The notes: generated by a model not told the origin, from the sequence alone. A DNA stretch of 64,000 bases from Tridacna crocea (GCA_943736015.1 OX031070.1:42246173-42310172), one strand, 5' to 3'. Counted from the first letter of the stretch, positions 30,028-40,793 are shown. A program made the numbers and translations.

Positions 30028-30225
30028 CATCTGTATATATATTATCAAACGAGTTGCGTGGGAATTTGTATGTGTAAGGAAACTGTATGGAAAATGAAGA
30101 GTGGCAAAAATTTTATTGGTCGTAAAAATTGTGACAGCTGTGAGACACGGTATATCGCTAGAACCACCTGAACAAGTTCTTCGTAGGAGTGTCCGAAATT
30201 TCGTATTCATTGTACATATTTATTG

Positions 30226-30482
30226 CCTGCAATACGCCAAAAGGGATATTCGGACATTTGCGTAAAGTGTTGTCTCGAATCAGCCTGCGCAGTCCGCGCA
30301 GGCTAATCCGAGACGGCACTTTACGAAAGCACTAGATTTTATCCTTCATTAGACTTGCGCAAAACAGAAAATCACATAAAAACGGAAAGTGACGTTTCAG
30401 ATTAGCCTGCGCGGGGTGCGCATGCTCATCCGAAAAGCCTTTTTATGCAAATGTCCGAATGCTCCTTTCCGCGTCTTGCAGG
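30226..30482 (+). mobile_element. Family D double-hairpin MITE
   Basis: CCTGCAATACGCCAAAAGGG ATATTCGGACATT ... first hairpin AGCCTGCGCAGTCCGCGCAG GCT, second hairpin GATTAGCCTGCGCGGGGTGC ... TGTCCGAATGCTCCTTTCCG ... CTTGCAG. Confidence 0.9.
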
Positions 30483-30512
30483 TCAAATTTGACGGCATTG
30501 TGATTATCTATT

Positions 30513-30827
30513 TTAACGCTTTACCTAACGACAATATTTTAGACCAGACCAAATTCAAATTCAAATTTCCAGACGATTCACTAGATGTAGTTCTTAACTC
30601 TGCCAGACAATAAAATTCTAGACTGGTCCAAATTGAAAGCACTTGCAGATGACAAAATAAACAAACCTCAAAAAATGATATTAATTTGTTTTCAGGAGGG
30701 TAGAAGACGTTGTGGGGAAAAAGGAGAAAATACTGGTTACCAGGATTTTCTCCTTCTACATATGTTTTCAAGAGGCTTTTTTTTTTCCAAGGTCTTATAA
30801 AGTCGGGATTGTGTGATAAGGAGTTTA
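30513..30827 (-). mobile_element. TTAA-MITE copy with a second start (partial duplication)
   Basis: TTAACGCTTTACCTAACGAC (30513) is broken off by a second start, TTAACTCTGCCAGACAATAA (about 30595), which continues through the palindrome to GTGTGATAAGGAGTTTA. Confidence 0.78.
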
Positions 30828-31154
30828 GGAAATTAAAAAAAGGGGCGGTAAAATGTAGCTAGGAATTTGCTTCTCTCCAGATGTTATCGAAAACTGTTCA
30901 CCTTTAGTTAATAAAAAATTCACACACGTGTCGTAATAATTAAATAATATTTCCAAAATGTGCTGATTCATGAACGATATGACACTGTAGAATATGTTTA
31001 ATATCTAGACATTTTTGTAAAGCTTTAACAATCATATTTGATAATAATAATAATAAAAAAGATACGAGCCATGCTCTGACAAGAGGAAGCTTAATGAATC
31101 TCCGCGGCGTATTATACCACATGTAATCATATATCCATAATTAGCCACTTGTTT

Positions 31155-31707
31155 TAAAGGTGGGTATTTAGAATTTTCACATCACACCAAATTAAAAAAT
31201 ATATATGTCACTGAAATTTAAAAATGAAGATACAATACAAATCATCAGTAATTAAGAATCATAAATTTACACAAAACTTTTTTTTTTGGTGGTATTCCCT
31301 TAAAAGGCTACGTAGCCTCTTAAGCTATATTTAGATTTCTTGCCAAATTAAAAAAAAAGCATTGTGGGAATGTTAAGTGACTTGCACGTGACTAATGACT
31401 ATTAAATTCCATAACATTACACCATGTAATTATTTTCCGTAATGTCTAGAACTTCCGCCGCTATGTTTGAAGCTGCGTTTGTATATTTCCGGTATGTAAA
31501 TTAGCCAGTTGCTCATGTAAGAATAGACCGTGTTTCCCTTCAGTGTCGACCTTGGCTGTAGTAAATATCTAATTCATCTTGTTGTCGGACGGTTTTCGAC
31601 TACTGGGTTTTAATGAATGAAAAATATAAGGCTTTGGGAGTATAAGGATGATTATTTTTTGTATTTTTGTAAAATTTTCGTCCCAAAATCTGAAGGGCCA
31701 CCTTTAA
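31155..31707 (+). mobile_element. Family M DNA element, about 550 bp
   Basis: TTTAAAGGTGGGTATTTAGA ... AAAAGGCTACGTAGCCTCTT ... CTGAAGGGCCACCTTTAAA. Same family as 6690-7206, opposite orientation. Confidence 0.85.
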
Positions 31708-31717
31708 AAATCGACGC

Positions 31718-31865
31718 AATCATAAGGTAGACTTCTCCTTGGACATACCGAAAATTGACCGATAGCGAAAAGTTTCGGCCCAGGTCAGCCTGCGCGGACT
31801 GCGCAGGCTGATCTGGGTCGATACTTATTCGCAAATGTACTAAGCCCCTTTTTCACAGAGCACTG
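31718..31865 (-). mobile_element. Family E GC-hairpin element
   Basis: ATAAGGTAGACTTCTCCTTG GACAT ... GGCCCAGGTCAGCCTGCGCG GACTGCGCAGGCTGATCTGG G ... CCCCTTTTTCACAGAGCA. Confidence 0.88.
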
Positions 31866-32042
31866 CTGTAATATAGTCATTTAATCGTCAATTTATTACA
31901 GAAATTAAATGTCAATAATTTCTTTACAGAAAATGACGTCACACATATTTTGTAAGAGAGACCAGAACAAAAAGGAAAGCAGAAATATGTAATTGAAGAT
32001 TTTTCTGAATATGGCAATGACAAATATTCATTCGCCTTTCCC

Positions 32043-32272
32043 TTAACTCTTTACCAAACGACAACATTTTTAGACTAGTCCAAATTGAAAGCACTTGCAG
32101 ACGACAAAATAAACATAACTCAAAAATTGAAATTTGTTTCCAACAGGATGGAAAACATTGTGGGAAAAGGAGAAAATGCTGGTTACCAGCATTTTCCCCT
32201 TTTCCCAAGATATTTTCGAAAGGCATCTTTCTCAGAGTCGTAAAAACCAGGGATTATTTGGTAAAGGGTTAA
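32043..32272 (-). mobile_element. TTAA-MITE family A
   Basis: TTAACTCTTTACCAAACGAC ... palindrome ... GGTAAAGGGTTAA. Shares the TTAA at 32269-32272 with the next copy. Confidence 0.94.
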
Positions 32273-32487
32273 CCCTTTATCGCACAATCACCTGTTTTTA
32301 CGACCCAGAGAAAAAGATCTTTTGAAAACATTGTGAAAAAGGGACAAAATGCTGTTAACCAGCATTTTCTCCTTCTCCCACAGTGACTTGTTCTCTTTTA
32401 AAAACAGATTTCACCATTTAAGCTACATTTAATTGTCGTCTGCAATTGCTCTCGAATTCGAAAAGTTGTTTTCTCTTGGTAAACGAT
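32269..32487 (+). mobile_element. TTAA-MITE family A
   Basis: TTAACCCTTTATCGCACAAT ... imperfect palindrome ... TCTCTTGGTAAACG. Confidence 0.85.
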
Positions 32488-32707
32488 TACAACACAATCC
32501 CTAATTTTGACGACCCTGAGAAAGACGCCTTTAGAAAACATCGTGGGAAAACGAGAAAATGCTGGTAACCAGCATTTCCTCCTTTTTCCACAATGTTTTC
32601 TACCCGTTACAAAGCAAAATTCAAATTTTCAGTCACTTTTATTTTGTCGTTTGCAAATGCTTTCGATTTGGACAAGCCGAAAACTTTGTCTTTTGGTCAT
32701 GAGTTAA
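32488..32707 (+). mobile_element. TTAA-MITE family A, third in a row
   Basis: ATTACAACACAATCCCTAAT ... palindrome ... TTGGTCATGAGTTAA. Confidence 0.88.
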
Positions 32708-32819
32708 TTGGTAATCTCCCGCAGAGAAATTTGTTTTTTGAAACCAGCAGGAGAAAAAATTGAAGTACATTATGGCATAAAGAAGCCGACTAATCTGTAT
32801 AGATATTTTCTTTCACCTT

Positions 32820-32929
32820 TTTCCATTGTGTTTTCTGTGCTTTTTTAAGACAAACTTTGCATTTGTACTACACATGTGTCGTTTGCAAATGCTTCAAAAT
32901 AGGTTTTGTCCAAAAAAATTGCTGTTTGG
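32820..32929 (+). mobile_element. TTAA-MITE remnant
   Basis: TTTCCATTGTGTTTTCTGTG ... GTCGTTTGCAAATGCTTCAA ... GCTGTTTGG, cut by the Mutator-like insert that follows. Confidence 0.6.
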
Positions 32930-32938
32930 TATATATTA

Positions 32939-33251
32939 CTCAGTTCCATTAAAAAGTGCACTTAATTTTCTTACAAGATATCGATTGAAAAATTACAAAA
33001 ACTTTAAGAAAAACCTAACTTTAATGTTACCTTAGTCTTTGAGTACTTTTGCTACTTTGGTTTTAGTACGACCTTCATTTAAACTGCAGAAAACCTAACT
33101 TAAACTTTCTATTAGTCAAAATCTGATTAGCCTGGCACTTTCTACCGACTCTGAGCTATATAAGGTATGATAACAATTTTGTTGGTCTTCAGCAAAATAT
33201 GCGCCGAGAAATAAAAGAAAAATTAAGTGCACACTTATTTATGGAACTGAG
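32939..33251. mobile_element. Mutator-like mini-element with perfect 9-bp target duplication
   Basis: Inverted ends CTCAGTTCCATTAAAAAGTG CACTTAATTTTC and GAAAAATTAAGTGCACACTT ATTTATGGAACTGAG. TATATATTA occurs immediately outside on both sides (32930-32938 and 33252-33260). A 9-bp duplication is typical of the Mutator superfamily. 313 bp, no ORF of note. Confidence 0.85.
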
Positions 33252-33581
33252 TATATATTACGAGTATGTCAGTCCAAACTGGAATCTAGGCAGATCGGAA
33301 TCTGCCCGGACAAAACTGGAATTCTGTCTAGACCGAATTCGGATTCCCACTTATTGCAAAGTTGAGACAATTTTCGCGTTGATTTAGGAAAATATTTAAC
33401 TTCTCTAGCAAAGACTACCATATCCCTCAAAAAAAAAAAAAAGTTTTTGGCCCGCTAAGACTCGAACCTACTTCACTTAGGCAACACACCTCGTACACAA
33501 TCATCAGAGTAAATAAGGCTTGGTAGAAACACCCATGGGTAACGATTATAAAGTTTATTGACACTTCAGGTTTACCCTTTA

Positions 33582-33827
33582 CCGCCCGCCCGGATGGGTC
33601 AGTGATGAGCGTGTCGGGCTCATGACCTGGTGGTTGTGAGTTCGATACCGGCGTATTTTCGTCTCTGACCTTTGCTGAAGCATCTGAGAAAAGTAGTCGG
33701 TGGCTTTGGAAAGAAAGTTGTGTTAGTACCGGTGTAAGAAAGCCAGGACACACGTGTGCGTCACCCACCGCCATGATATGACCTTAGCTGTTAAAGTGGC
33801 GTTAAACCCCAATACAACCAACCAATA
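33582..33827 (+). mobile_element. tRNA-derived SINE (type 2)
   Basis: GCCCGCCCGGATGGGTCAGT head, GGTTGTGAGTTCGATACC B-box region, body AAAAGTAGTCGGTGGCTTTG, tail GATATGACCTTAGCTGTTAA AGTGGCGTTAAACCCC. Related copy at 54739. Confidence 0.85.
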
Positions 33828-34053
33828 ACCTTTTACCACACAATGACGACTTTTAACGATCCTGGGAAAGAAGCCTTTTGAAAACAATTTGGAAAAAGGA
33901 GAAAATGCTGGTAACCAGCATTTTCTCCTTTTCCCAAAATGTTTTCTACTCCATCAAAAAATGATTTCACTGTTTGAGCCACATTGAAATTGTCATCTGC
34001 AAATGCTTTCAATTCTGACAAGGCTTAAATTTTGTCGTCTGTTACAGGATTAA
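33826..34053 (+). mobile_element. TTAA-MITE family A
   Basis: CCTTTTACCACACAATGACG ... palindrome ... GTCTGTTACAGGATTAA. Confidence 0.88.
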
Positions 34054-34086
34054 CTATTAAGCGGGCGACATGACGTTAGTAATGTC

Positions 34087-34285
34087 CAAATTGACAGCAT
34101 TTGCAGACGACAAATTACATGTGATTCACCTGATAAAATTCGTTTTCGAATGGATAGAAAACAGTTTGAGATAAGGAGAAAATGCTGGTAACCAGCATTT
34201 TCTCCTTTTCCCAAAATGTTTTCAAAGGCCTTAAATATCTTGTAGGGTTATATAAGTTTGGATATTGTTTGATGCAGGGTTTAGG
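34087..34285 (-). mobile_element. TTAA-MITE family A, left end lost
   Basis: CCAAATTGACAGCATTTGCA GACGAC ... palindrome ... TTGATGCAGGGTTTA. Confidence 0.8.
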
Positions 34286-34454
34286 AGAAGATATAAACGT
34301 GTGAAGTGGCCAGAGGTCATGAAGGGGTGATAATAAAAGGTATAATAAAATAATAAATTCTGCTCTTTAAAACTGACATGTGAATACTAATGAAGGGGAC
34401 ATTTCCTCTGTGACTCATGTATAATAATCTCTTTAAGATGACTCGCTTAGTTCT

Positions 34455-34527
34455 TTCGGACGATGTAGATCAAGATCCGACAGCGCAGAACGTGCACTCT
34501 GATCTTGAATATACACTGTCTGTTTAT
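34455..34527. mobile_element. Family G hairpin, decayed
   Basis: GGACGATGTAGATCAAGATC CGACAGCGCAGAACGTGCAC TCTGATCTTGAATATACACT GTC. Confidence 0.7.
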
Positions 34528-34555
34528 ACAAGCTAAATCTGTGTTGTTTATTGTT

Positions 34556-34558
34556 ATG

Positions 34559-34591
<33 letters not shown>

Positions 34592-34607
34592 ATTATTATT
34601 ATTATGA
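34556..34607 (+). repeat. (ATT)n microsatellite
   Basis: About 15 TTA units with two single-base breaks. Confidence 0.93.
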
Positions 34608-34889
34608 TTTTTCTTAAAATGAAACTTCTTTTCCGTCATGTTATCAAAAGGTTTCTAAGGCAGGAACGGGAAAAAGTCGTTCTTGTATTGTCATCGATTT
34701 TATTTTTGAAGTTGGGGTAAACTCCATTGTTTACGATGTTTTCTAAAGGTCGACAGGAAAGACAAAAAAAAAATACGTCCATGTATCCTAATTGGTATCT
34801 AGCATGCTAGTGGGAATGCTCCTTCTTCCGTAATATTTTGACAAGGTCGAAAGCAGAGACATTCGCAAAAGGATGAACTGTGTAATAGC

Positions 34890-35240
34890 TTATTACGACA
34901 TTTGGGGTCCAAGCCCTGTACATAGTGCAGTTGGTAGCAAATGTAGTGGGGGTGGGGAAAGGGTTGGTTTGACAAGACAACGGGATCGCTGAATTGAATA
35001 CCCAACTTGGCGAATCTCTTTTCGCGGATTGATGATAGTCATTGCGACAAATTCCACCCCTCTATCACAGCCAAATATTGCTTCGACGAGTGTTATGTGG
35101 GAAAGCAGTCATTGGTTGGGGGGGGGGAATTCTGGCGAACAATTGGAAAAAAAGAAACTCAGGGTCAGTGTTGATAGGTGCACTGGCAACCGAGATATAA
35201 CTGAAACATTGTTCAAAACGGCATTAAACACATTCTAGAT
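34890..35240 (+). mobile_element. tRNA-derived SINE (type 1), degraded
   Basis: Head remnant CAAGCCCTGTACATAGTGCA GTTGGTAGC; body GCGGATTGATGATAGTCATT; tail GAAACATTGTTCAAAACGGC ATTAAACAC. Confidence 0.72.
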
Positions 35241-35254
35241 AAACGACTATATTA

Positions 35255-35392
35255 CATGGAAGAACAGTCCTTTGATATGAAAAAAAAAAAAAAGATTAAT
35301 AGCTAGAAGTTTCGACCCAGATCAGCCGGCGTGGACTGTGCAAGCTGACCTGGGTCGACCTTTTTATACCGATGCATTAAACCCCCTTTTAT
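35255..35392 (-). mobile_element. Family E GC-hairpin element
   Basis: GAACAGTCCTTTGATATG ... CGACCCAGATCAGCCGGCGT GGACTGTGCAAGCTGACCTG GGTCG ... TTAAACCCCCTTT. Confidence 0.82.
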
Positions 35393-35441
35393 CGGTACGT
35401 AGCCAGTGGGCCTCATAAGCTACTTCATCTCTAGTATTTGT

Positions 35442-35700
35442 GGCCCCATCACGCAAAAAGGGACCATCTTGGAATTCTGTACATCAATTAGATGAAAACA
35501 GATCAACGATACTGCAGGTCAGTTTAAGTTGTTAATTAAGAAATGATGGTATAACAAGGTACAATGACCACTTTTCATACTGAAAATGTCATTAAAGCGA
35601 AAAGTTTCAACTCTGGTCAGCCTGCGCAATTCGCGCAGTCTGACCAGGGTTGACACTTTTCGCAGGTCCCAGATGGTCCCTTTTGCGTCATGGATCACAT
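35442..35700 (+). mobile_element. Family F GC-hairpin MITE
   Basis: CCCCATCACGCAAAAAGGGA CCATCT at left and AGATGGTCCCTTTTGCGTCA TGG at right are inverted. Hairpin CTGGTCAGCCTGCGCAATTC GCGCAGTCTGACCAG. Confidence 0.9.
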
Positions 35701-36029
35701 ATGTATAACTATATACTTCATCATGTATGTTATTATGATTCTACTATATCGTGTGCTGTTATAAGCTGGAAACTTAAGTACTCAAATAGACTGTACGTCT
35801 GTCCACTTGTCTGCTCCCCCCTCCCGAACCTCCGTCCATCTGTCCTTTCGAATGTCTGTCTGTTGGAGTTTTACTGTATAGCTGTTTATTAGTTTGTACG
35901 ATGGTGCATTATGGCCAAGAGACCTAAGAACTAAAATAAGCTGTCTGTTCATATATACATCTGTCCGTCTGTCTGTCCGTCTGTCTGTCCGTCCTTCTGT
36001 TCAGAAATTTGCCATTCCGAACAAAACAT

Positions 36030-36135
36030 TGTTACGGGAGACCACTCCTTCAAGCCTGATGACTTCGTCCCGATTTAAATATAATACCAACAACCGCATC
36101 GGAAAAAGGTCTTTTAAACTCAGTGGTTATGATAT
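36030..36135 (+). repeat. Inverted relative of the insert at 36535-36738
   Basis: GTTACGGGAGACCACTCCTT C here and GAAGGAGTGGTCTCCCGTAA C at 36719-36739 are exact complements. CGATTTAAATATAATACC also mirrors, so the two form an inverted pair around a MITE. Confidence 0.75.
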
Positions 36136-36142
36136 TAGTCTT

Positions 36143-36371
36143 TTAACCCATTACCACACAATTCCTATTTTTGACGCCCCCGAGAAAGAAGCCTTTTGAA
36201 AACACTGTGGGAAAAGGAGAAAATGCTGGTAACCAGCATTTTCTCCTTTTCCCACAGTGTTTTCTACCCTTCCCAGAACAAATTTCAATTTTTCTGTCAC
36301 CTTTATTTTGTCGTCTGCAAATGCTTTCAATTTGGACCAGTCGAAATTCTTCTCGTGTGGTAATGGGTTAA
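36143..36371 (+). mobile_element. TTAA-MITE family A
   Basis: TTAACCCATTACCACACAAT ... palindrome with ACACTGTGGG/CCCACAGTGT ends ... GGTAATGGGTTAA. Confidence 0.94.
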
Positions 36372-36518
36372 ACCTTGAAATAAACGAGAACATTTGCTCG
36401 TCATGGGTTCGAATCCCGGTAGAGGCTGTTTGTATTTCATCTATGCCTTTGCTGCGAACTTCCGGGTTTGTAAGAACACACAGACACTGCGCAAATAACA
36501 ACGTACTTGCCTCACTGA

Positions 36519-36957
36519 TTAACCCATTACCACTCTTACGAACAAGGTCCGTAACAAAGAAACAAATGAATAAATGCATGGCAGAAATAAGGTACCGAGC
36601 GGGATTCGAACCCCGAACTCCCGGACGCAAGGCCAATACCATAACCACTGAGCCAAAGAGATATCTCCCTGACGCAGTAGCCAGGTATTGTATTTAAATC
36701 GGGAGAATGCCATGCGGGAAGGAGTGGTCTCCCGTAACACCACACAATCCCTACTTTTGACGCCCCTGAGAAAGAAGCCTTTAGAAAACACTATGGGAAA
36801 AGGAGAAAATGCTGGTAACCAGCATTTTCTCCTTTTCCCACAGTGTTTTCTACCCTTCCCAGAACAAATTTCTTTTTTTCAGTCACCTTTATTTTGTCGT
36901 CTGCAAATGCTTTCAATTTGGACCAGTCGAAATTCTTCTCGTGTGGTAATGGGTTAA
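36519..36957 (+). mobile_element. TTAA-MITE family A split by a tRNA-like element
   Basis: TTAACCCATTACCAC (36519-36533) is separated from CCACACAATCCC (about 36740) by about 205 bp; CCAC is present on both sides. Ends GGTAATGGGTTAA. Confidence 0.85.
36535..36738 (-). mobile_element. tRNA-like SINE (type 3) inside a MITE
   Basis: The minus strand reads TTTGGCTCAGTGGTTATGGT ... GTTCGGGGTTCGAATCCCGC. Good A and B boxes but no acceptor-stem pairing, so not a functional tRNA. Confidence 0.75.
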
Positions 36958-37117
36958 ACCTCGAAATAAACGAGAACATTTGCTCGTCATGGGTTCGAAT
37001 CCCGGTAGAGGCGGTTTGTATTTCATCTATGCCTTTGCTGCGAACTTTCGTGTTTGTAAGAACACACAAACACTGCGCATGCGCATACAACAAATAACAA
37101 CGTACTTGCCTCACTGA

Positions 37118-37347
37118 TTAACCCATTACCACACAATCCCTACTTTTGACGCCCCTGAGAAAGAAGCCTTTAGAAAACACCATGGGAAAAGGAGAAAATG
37201 CTGGTAACCAGCATTTGCTCCTTTTTCCCACAGTGTTTACTACCCTTCCCAGAACAAATTTCTTTTTTTCAGTCACCTTTATTTTGACGTCTGCAAATGC
37301 TTTCAATTTGGACCAGTCTAAAATTTTCTCGTGTGGTAAAGAGTTGA
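37118..37347 (+). mobile_element. TTAA-MITE family A
   Basis: TTAACCCATTACCACACAAT ... palindrome ... GTGGTAAAGAGTTGAA. Confidence 0.92.
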
Positions 37348-37442
37348 AGACCCTGATAAGATTGCGTGGAAGAATCCCTCGGATATTTTTTAAAATGTTA
37401 AGTTTTGCTTTTAACCGTTAGGCTTCTAAGTGCGGCTCACTG

Positions 37443-37512
37443 ACCTTTTGAGGACAGTGTAGATCAAAGATCAGACTGCACGGAATGTGCTGTCTATACT
37501 GTCCAATAAGAA
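37443..37512. mobile_element. Family G hairpin, shortened
   Basis: GGACAGTGTAGATCAAAGAT CAGACTGCACGGAATGTGCT GTCTATACTGTCC. Confidence 0.75.
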
Positions 37513-37668
37513 CCTATTTTTTTTTTTGCAAATTGAATACCTTTGGCAATGGCAAAAACTTGTTTTTTTTTTCCCCTCCATTATAAAAAGTTTCAATGCA
37601 CTTATATTGAGCAGGATAAATGTTAATGGCTGATAAAGACAGGTTATAATGAACCTTGGTCTGGAATG

Positions 37669-37922
37669 TTAACTTGTTATCAGACGACAAGCAGTTTTAG
37701 ACGGTCCAAATTCAAAGCATTTGCAGACGACATCTTCGACGTGGCTCAAACGCCGAGATTGGTCTGTTGAAGGGAAGGAAACATTGTAGGAAAAGGAGTA
37801 AAATGGTTAAATCACTCATTCATTTGGTGCTTAACCCTTCACCACGTAATACCAACTTTTAACACCCCTGTGAAAGAAGCCTTTTGAAAATATTGTGGGA
37901 AAAGGAGAAAATGTTGGTTAGA
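37669..37922. mobile_element. Two truncated TTAA-MITE copies
   Basis: TTAACTTGTTATCAGACGAC (minus) breaks off in the palindrome at about 37812. TTAACCCTTCACCACGTAAT (37831, plus) breaks off at GAAAATGTTGGTTAGAC and runs into a family E scrap (37920-37985). Confidence 0.72.
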
Positions 37923-37989
37923 CTTCGCAGGCTGTTCGCACATGTATTAAGTCCCCTTTTTACAGAGCATGGGTCATATAGTTTGAGAA

Positions 37990-38555
37990 GGCTTCAATGC
38001 ACTTATCAAGCAGTGTGAAATTTAACAAGAATTTCAGGGTCGTACGCATGGCGCAAATTCAGACGTTATAAGCATAATTTATTATTTAAAGTCTTATCAA
38101 AGTACCTGGAGTATCACAACGTTATGTATGTTTACACAAACAAATGTAAACAAAACGTTGACGCGTCCCTAGTTCCTGTAAATAAGTGGTTATATTTCCT
38201 TCATTGAAATGTTCGATTTTTTTTTTTATAGTTTATAGACTGAGTAAATTATGCTTTACGCCTCTTTCAACGATATTTCGGTTACCTCACGGTGATAGCT
38301 ACCCCCCTTTTATGTGTGTCCTGGGATTCAACAGAATAGGCCAGGACTCTGAACTGTTTTAGCCAAGGAAACTCCTGCGTAAGCTCAGAGAACAAAGTAA
38401 GGATTGAACGCGGAATTCCCTTCATTAAGAATCTGATCAGCATCGGAATACGCAGGACCCGAGTCTAGTTTCTATACATACGTGTTTTTATATGTTCCTC
38501 GCTGAAAGGCAAGACACTTCAAAGCCTAGACTAGTACTGGTGAAACCCAGGAAAC
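37990..38555. other. Unannotated stretch
   Basis: AT-rich. CTGAACTGTTTTAGCCAAGG AAACTCCTGCG (about 38353) resembles 50293-50325, so an unnamed dispersed repeat is present. No exon seen. Confidence 0.4.
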
Positions 38556-38628
38556 ATGAATATGTGAATTGTCGCCGTGATATGACTGAAATACTGTTGA
38601 AAGCGGCGTAAAACACCATTCCAACCAT
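38556..38628 (+). mobile_element. SINE tail fragment
   Basis: GGAAACATGAATATGTGAAT TGTCGCCGTGATATGACTGA AATACTGTTGAAAGCGGCGT AAAACACC. Confidence 0.7.
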
Positions 38629-38930
38629 CGTCGAAAGGCCCATTACATTGTCTTAAAGATACGGGTCGTTTCTATTTCCTTTGAGTACAGTAAAACGTTT
38701 AAGGAATAAATTCTTTCCCACAGTATTTTGAAATAATTCAGTAAATAGATTCAATGAAATCGTTTCAAGCTTTGTTTATATATAAGTCGAACTGCTCTTG
38801 CACTCTGCACCAGCTAAGCTGATTTGCATATATAAAGGGAGGTAAGTGCGGAGGGCCTCATAAATTTACAAAATGATAATATATTGAATCATGAATACAT
38901 GACAGCACAGCTTGAATATATGACTCGAAG

Positions 38931-39159
38931 TTAACCCTTTTCCAAACAATCCCTGGTTTTAACGGGTCTGGAATAGTAGCCTTTTGAAAACATTGTGGGA
39001 AAAGGAGAAAATGCTGGTAACCAGCATGTTCTCCTTTTCCCACAATGTTTTCTACCCTATCATAGATAGAAATCATCTTTTCAGCAAAAGTTGAATTGTC
39101 ATCTGTGAATGCTTTCAATTTGGTCTAGTTCAAAAATTTGTCGTTTGGGAAAGGGTTAA
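38931..39159 (+). mobile_element. TTAA-MITE family A ('CCCTTTTCC' ends)
   Basis: TTAACCCTTTTCCAAACAAT ... palindrome ... GGGAAAGGGTTAA. Closely matches 2737-2952. Confidence 0.94.
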
Positions 39160-39599
39160 GCGATGTTTGTACTCGACTGAAATAAACAGCATGTTTGATC
39201 CATGACTCAACTGACAGATTAAACGTCTTGAAAACTTAATGTAGATTTGATGTATGTATGTATGAGATTCTTTAACTATTAAACTTGAATTAGATTTTAT
39301 CCTGCCTTTAGGCTGTCATCATATGTACAGTCTGATCTCATCCTGCATTCATGTATTTTTCAAACTTAAGACTTTTTTTTTCTGAAAAGAAATAACTTAC
39401 AGGTGAAAAATAAAACTTGAATGTAATGATGTCTTTGAAAGTTTAAAAAGAAGCAGTCACCAGCTTGCAGACACTGTCGTTCGAAGTACTAATGCCGGAG
39501 CGAACTAAGCGAAAGAATTTCAGACGAATATGGTTCTGTTGATGAGATATGCCCTTGAAAACATTATTTTGAAGACATTAAAGTCTTTTTCGTATGCTA
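39160..39599. other. Unannotated stretch
   Basis: AT-rich, no exon and no clear repeat other than a short GTAT run at 39253. Confidence 0.4.
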
Positions 39600-39836
39600 T
39601 TTTTTAAGCTTTTTAAGTGTATTTCCGGTATATAAATGAGCAAGTTGCTCATGTGAAAATAAATCGTGTTTCCCGTCGGTGTCGACCTGGGCTATAGTGA
39701 ATCTCTAATTTCTGTTGTTGTCGGATGCTTTTCGACTGCTGGGGTTTTATGAGAAGAAAATTATAAGGTTTTGGGAGTATAAGGATGATTTTTTTTGTAA
39801 AATTTTCGTTCAAGAATCTCAAGGGCCACCTTTAAG
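39600..39836 (+). mobile_element. Family M, 3' half only
   Basis: TTTAAGTGTATTTCCGGTAT ATAAATGAGCAAGTTGCTCA TG ... AATCTCAAGGGCCACCTTTA A. Confidence 0.8.
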
Positions 39837-39866
39837 AGAACTTTCTAAATAAACAGATAGACAAAT

Positions 39867-39975
39867 ATGGAATATTGAATTTCTGAATACGGCAGCTATA
39901 TAGACCTACAAATAAGGAATATTGTATTTCTGAATACGGCAGCTATATAGACCTACAAATAAGGAATATTGTATT
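39867..39975 (+). repeat. 47-bp tandem repeat, 2.3 units
   Basis: GGAATATTGAATTTCTGAAT ACGGCAGCTATATAGACCTA CAAATAA repeats at 39869, 39916 and 39963. Confidence 0.92.
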
Positions 39976-40082
39976 TTATTCTTTTCTAAATAAAAGAAAA
40001 CAAATAGGAAACTCTAGCCTATGTTTATTTCAATTATAAAGCTATTTTACCCCGACACAAAACCAAATCGTTCACACAAAAT

Positions 40083-40679
40083 ACTTTACCAAACGATAAA
40101 ATTTTAAATTTTGGACGGGACCAGATTCAAAGTATTTGCAGACGACAGTTGCGATGGTGCTGAAATGGTGCAATCTTTCTTTGAAAGGGTAGAAAACATT
40201 GCGGGAAAAGGAGAAAAATTGCAGCAAAAGACATTAACCCAAACCGAAAGCTTTCGCAGACGACAAAATGATTTTATCTTCAAGATGGAAATTCGACTTT
40301 TGAATGAAAGAAATATCGTGGAAAAAGAGAAAAAGCTTGCAACCAGCACTTTCTCCTTTTCCGACAGTGTTTTCAACAGCCTTCCCTACAGCTTCGTTAG
40401 AATTCGGGATAGAATTTCTTTCTGTAAAGGGTCAAAAACATTGTAGGAAAAGAAGCAAATATTGGTTACCAGCATTTTCTTTTTGCCCAGAATGTAAAAG
40501 ACCTCCCTCTCATGGGTCGTAAAAACTTAGGATAGAACTTTTACTACAAAAGGGTCGCAAACATGGTGGGTAAAGGAGAAAATGCTTTTTACCAGCATTT
40601 TTTCCTTTACTTACAATGTTTTTTACAAGCCCTTTCTCGGAAGGTCGTTAAAACTCAGAATTGTATCGTAAAGGGTTAA
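40083..40679. mobile_element. Composite of broken TTAA-MITEs
   Basis: Several starts and ends are fused: CTTTACCAAACGATAAAATT (40085), TTAACCCAAACCGAAAGC (40234), GAAAGAAATATCGTGGAAAA, GTAGGAAAAGAAGCAAATAT, ending CGTAAAGGGTTAA (about 40679). The open frames across it follow the repeats. Confidence 0.7.
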
Positions 40680-40793
40680 AAGATAGCTGAAGATGACGAA
40701 AATTAACGTGATAAGCAGTGTGATAGTATCAAATAGATGTAAATAGATTGTGACAGAAGGCGAAATTGCTAGTTACAGTTAATTCCATATAAC

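Larger units (their letters stand above)
36372..37130 (+). repeat. Segmental tandem duplication around MITEs
   Basis: The block AAATAAACGAGAACATTTGC TCGTCATGGGTTCGAATCCC GGTAGAGG ... TTGCCTCACTGATTAACCCA TTACCAC at 36377-36535 recurs at 36963-37132, each time following one MITE and leading into the next. The unit was about 590 bp including the inserted SINE. Confidence 0.85.

Noticed and set aside
33427-33774. 115-codon minus-strand open frame
   Set aside because: Antisense to a tRNA-derived SINE (33582-33827).
36151-36648. 165-codon minus-strand open frame, and neighbouring frames around 36257-37114
   Set aside because: It runs across a MITE palindrome, a tRNA-like element and a duplicated spacer. 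Nothing protein-like is conserved.
36590-36665. Possible tRNA gene on the minus strand (also heads at 13548, 28922, 45011, 52802, 54739, 58717)
   Set aside because: A and B boxes are present, but acceptor stems do not pair and SINE bodies and tails follow. These are SINEs.
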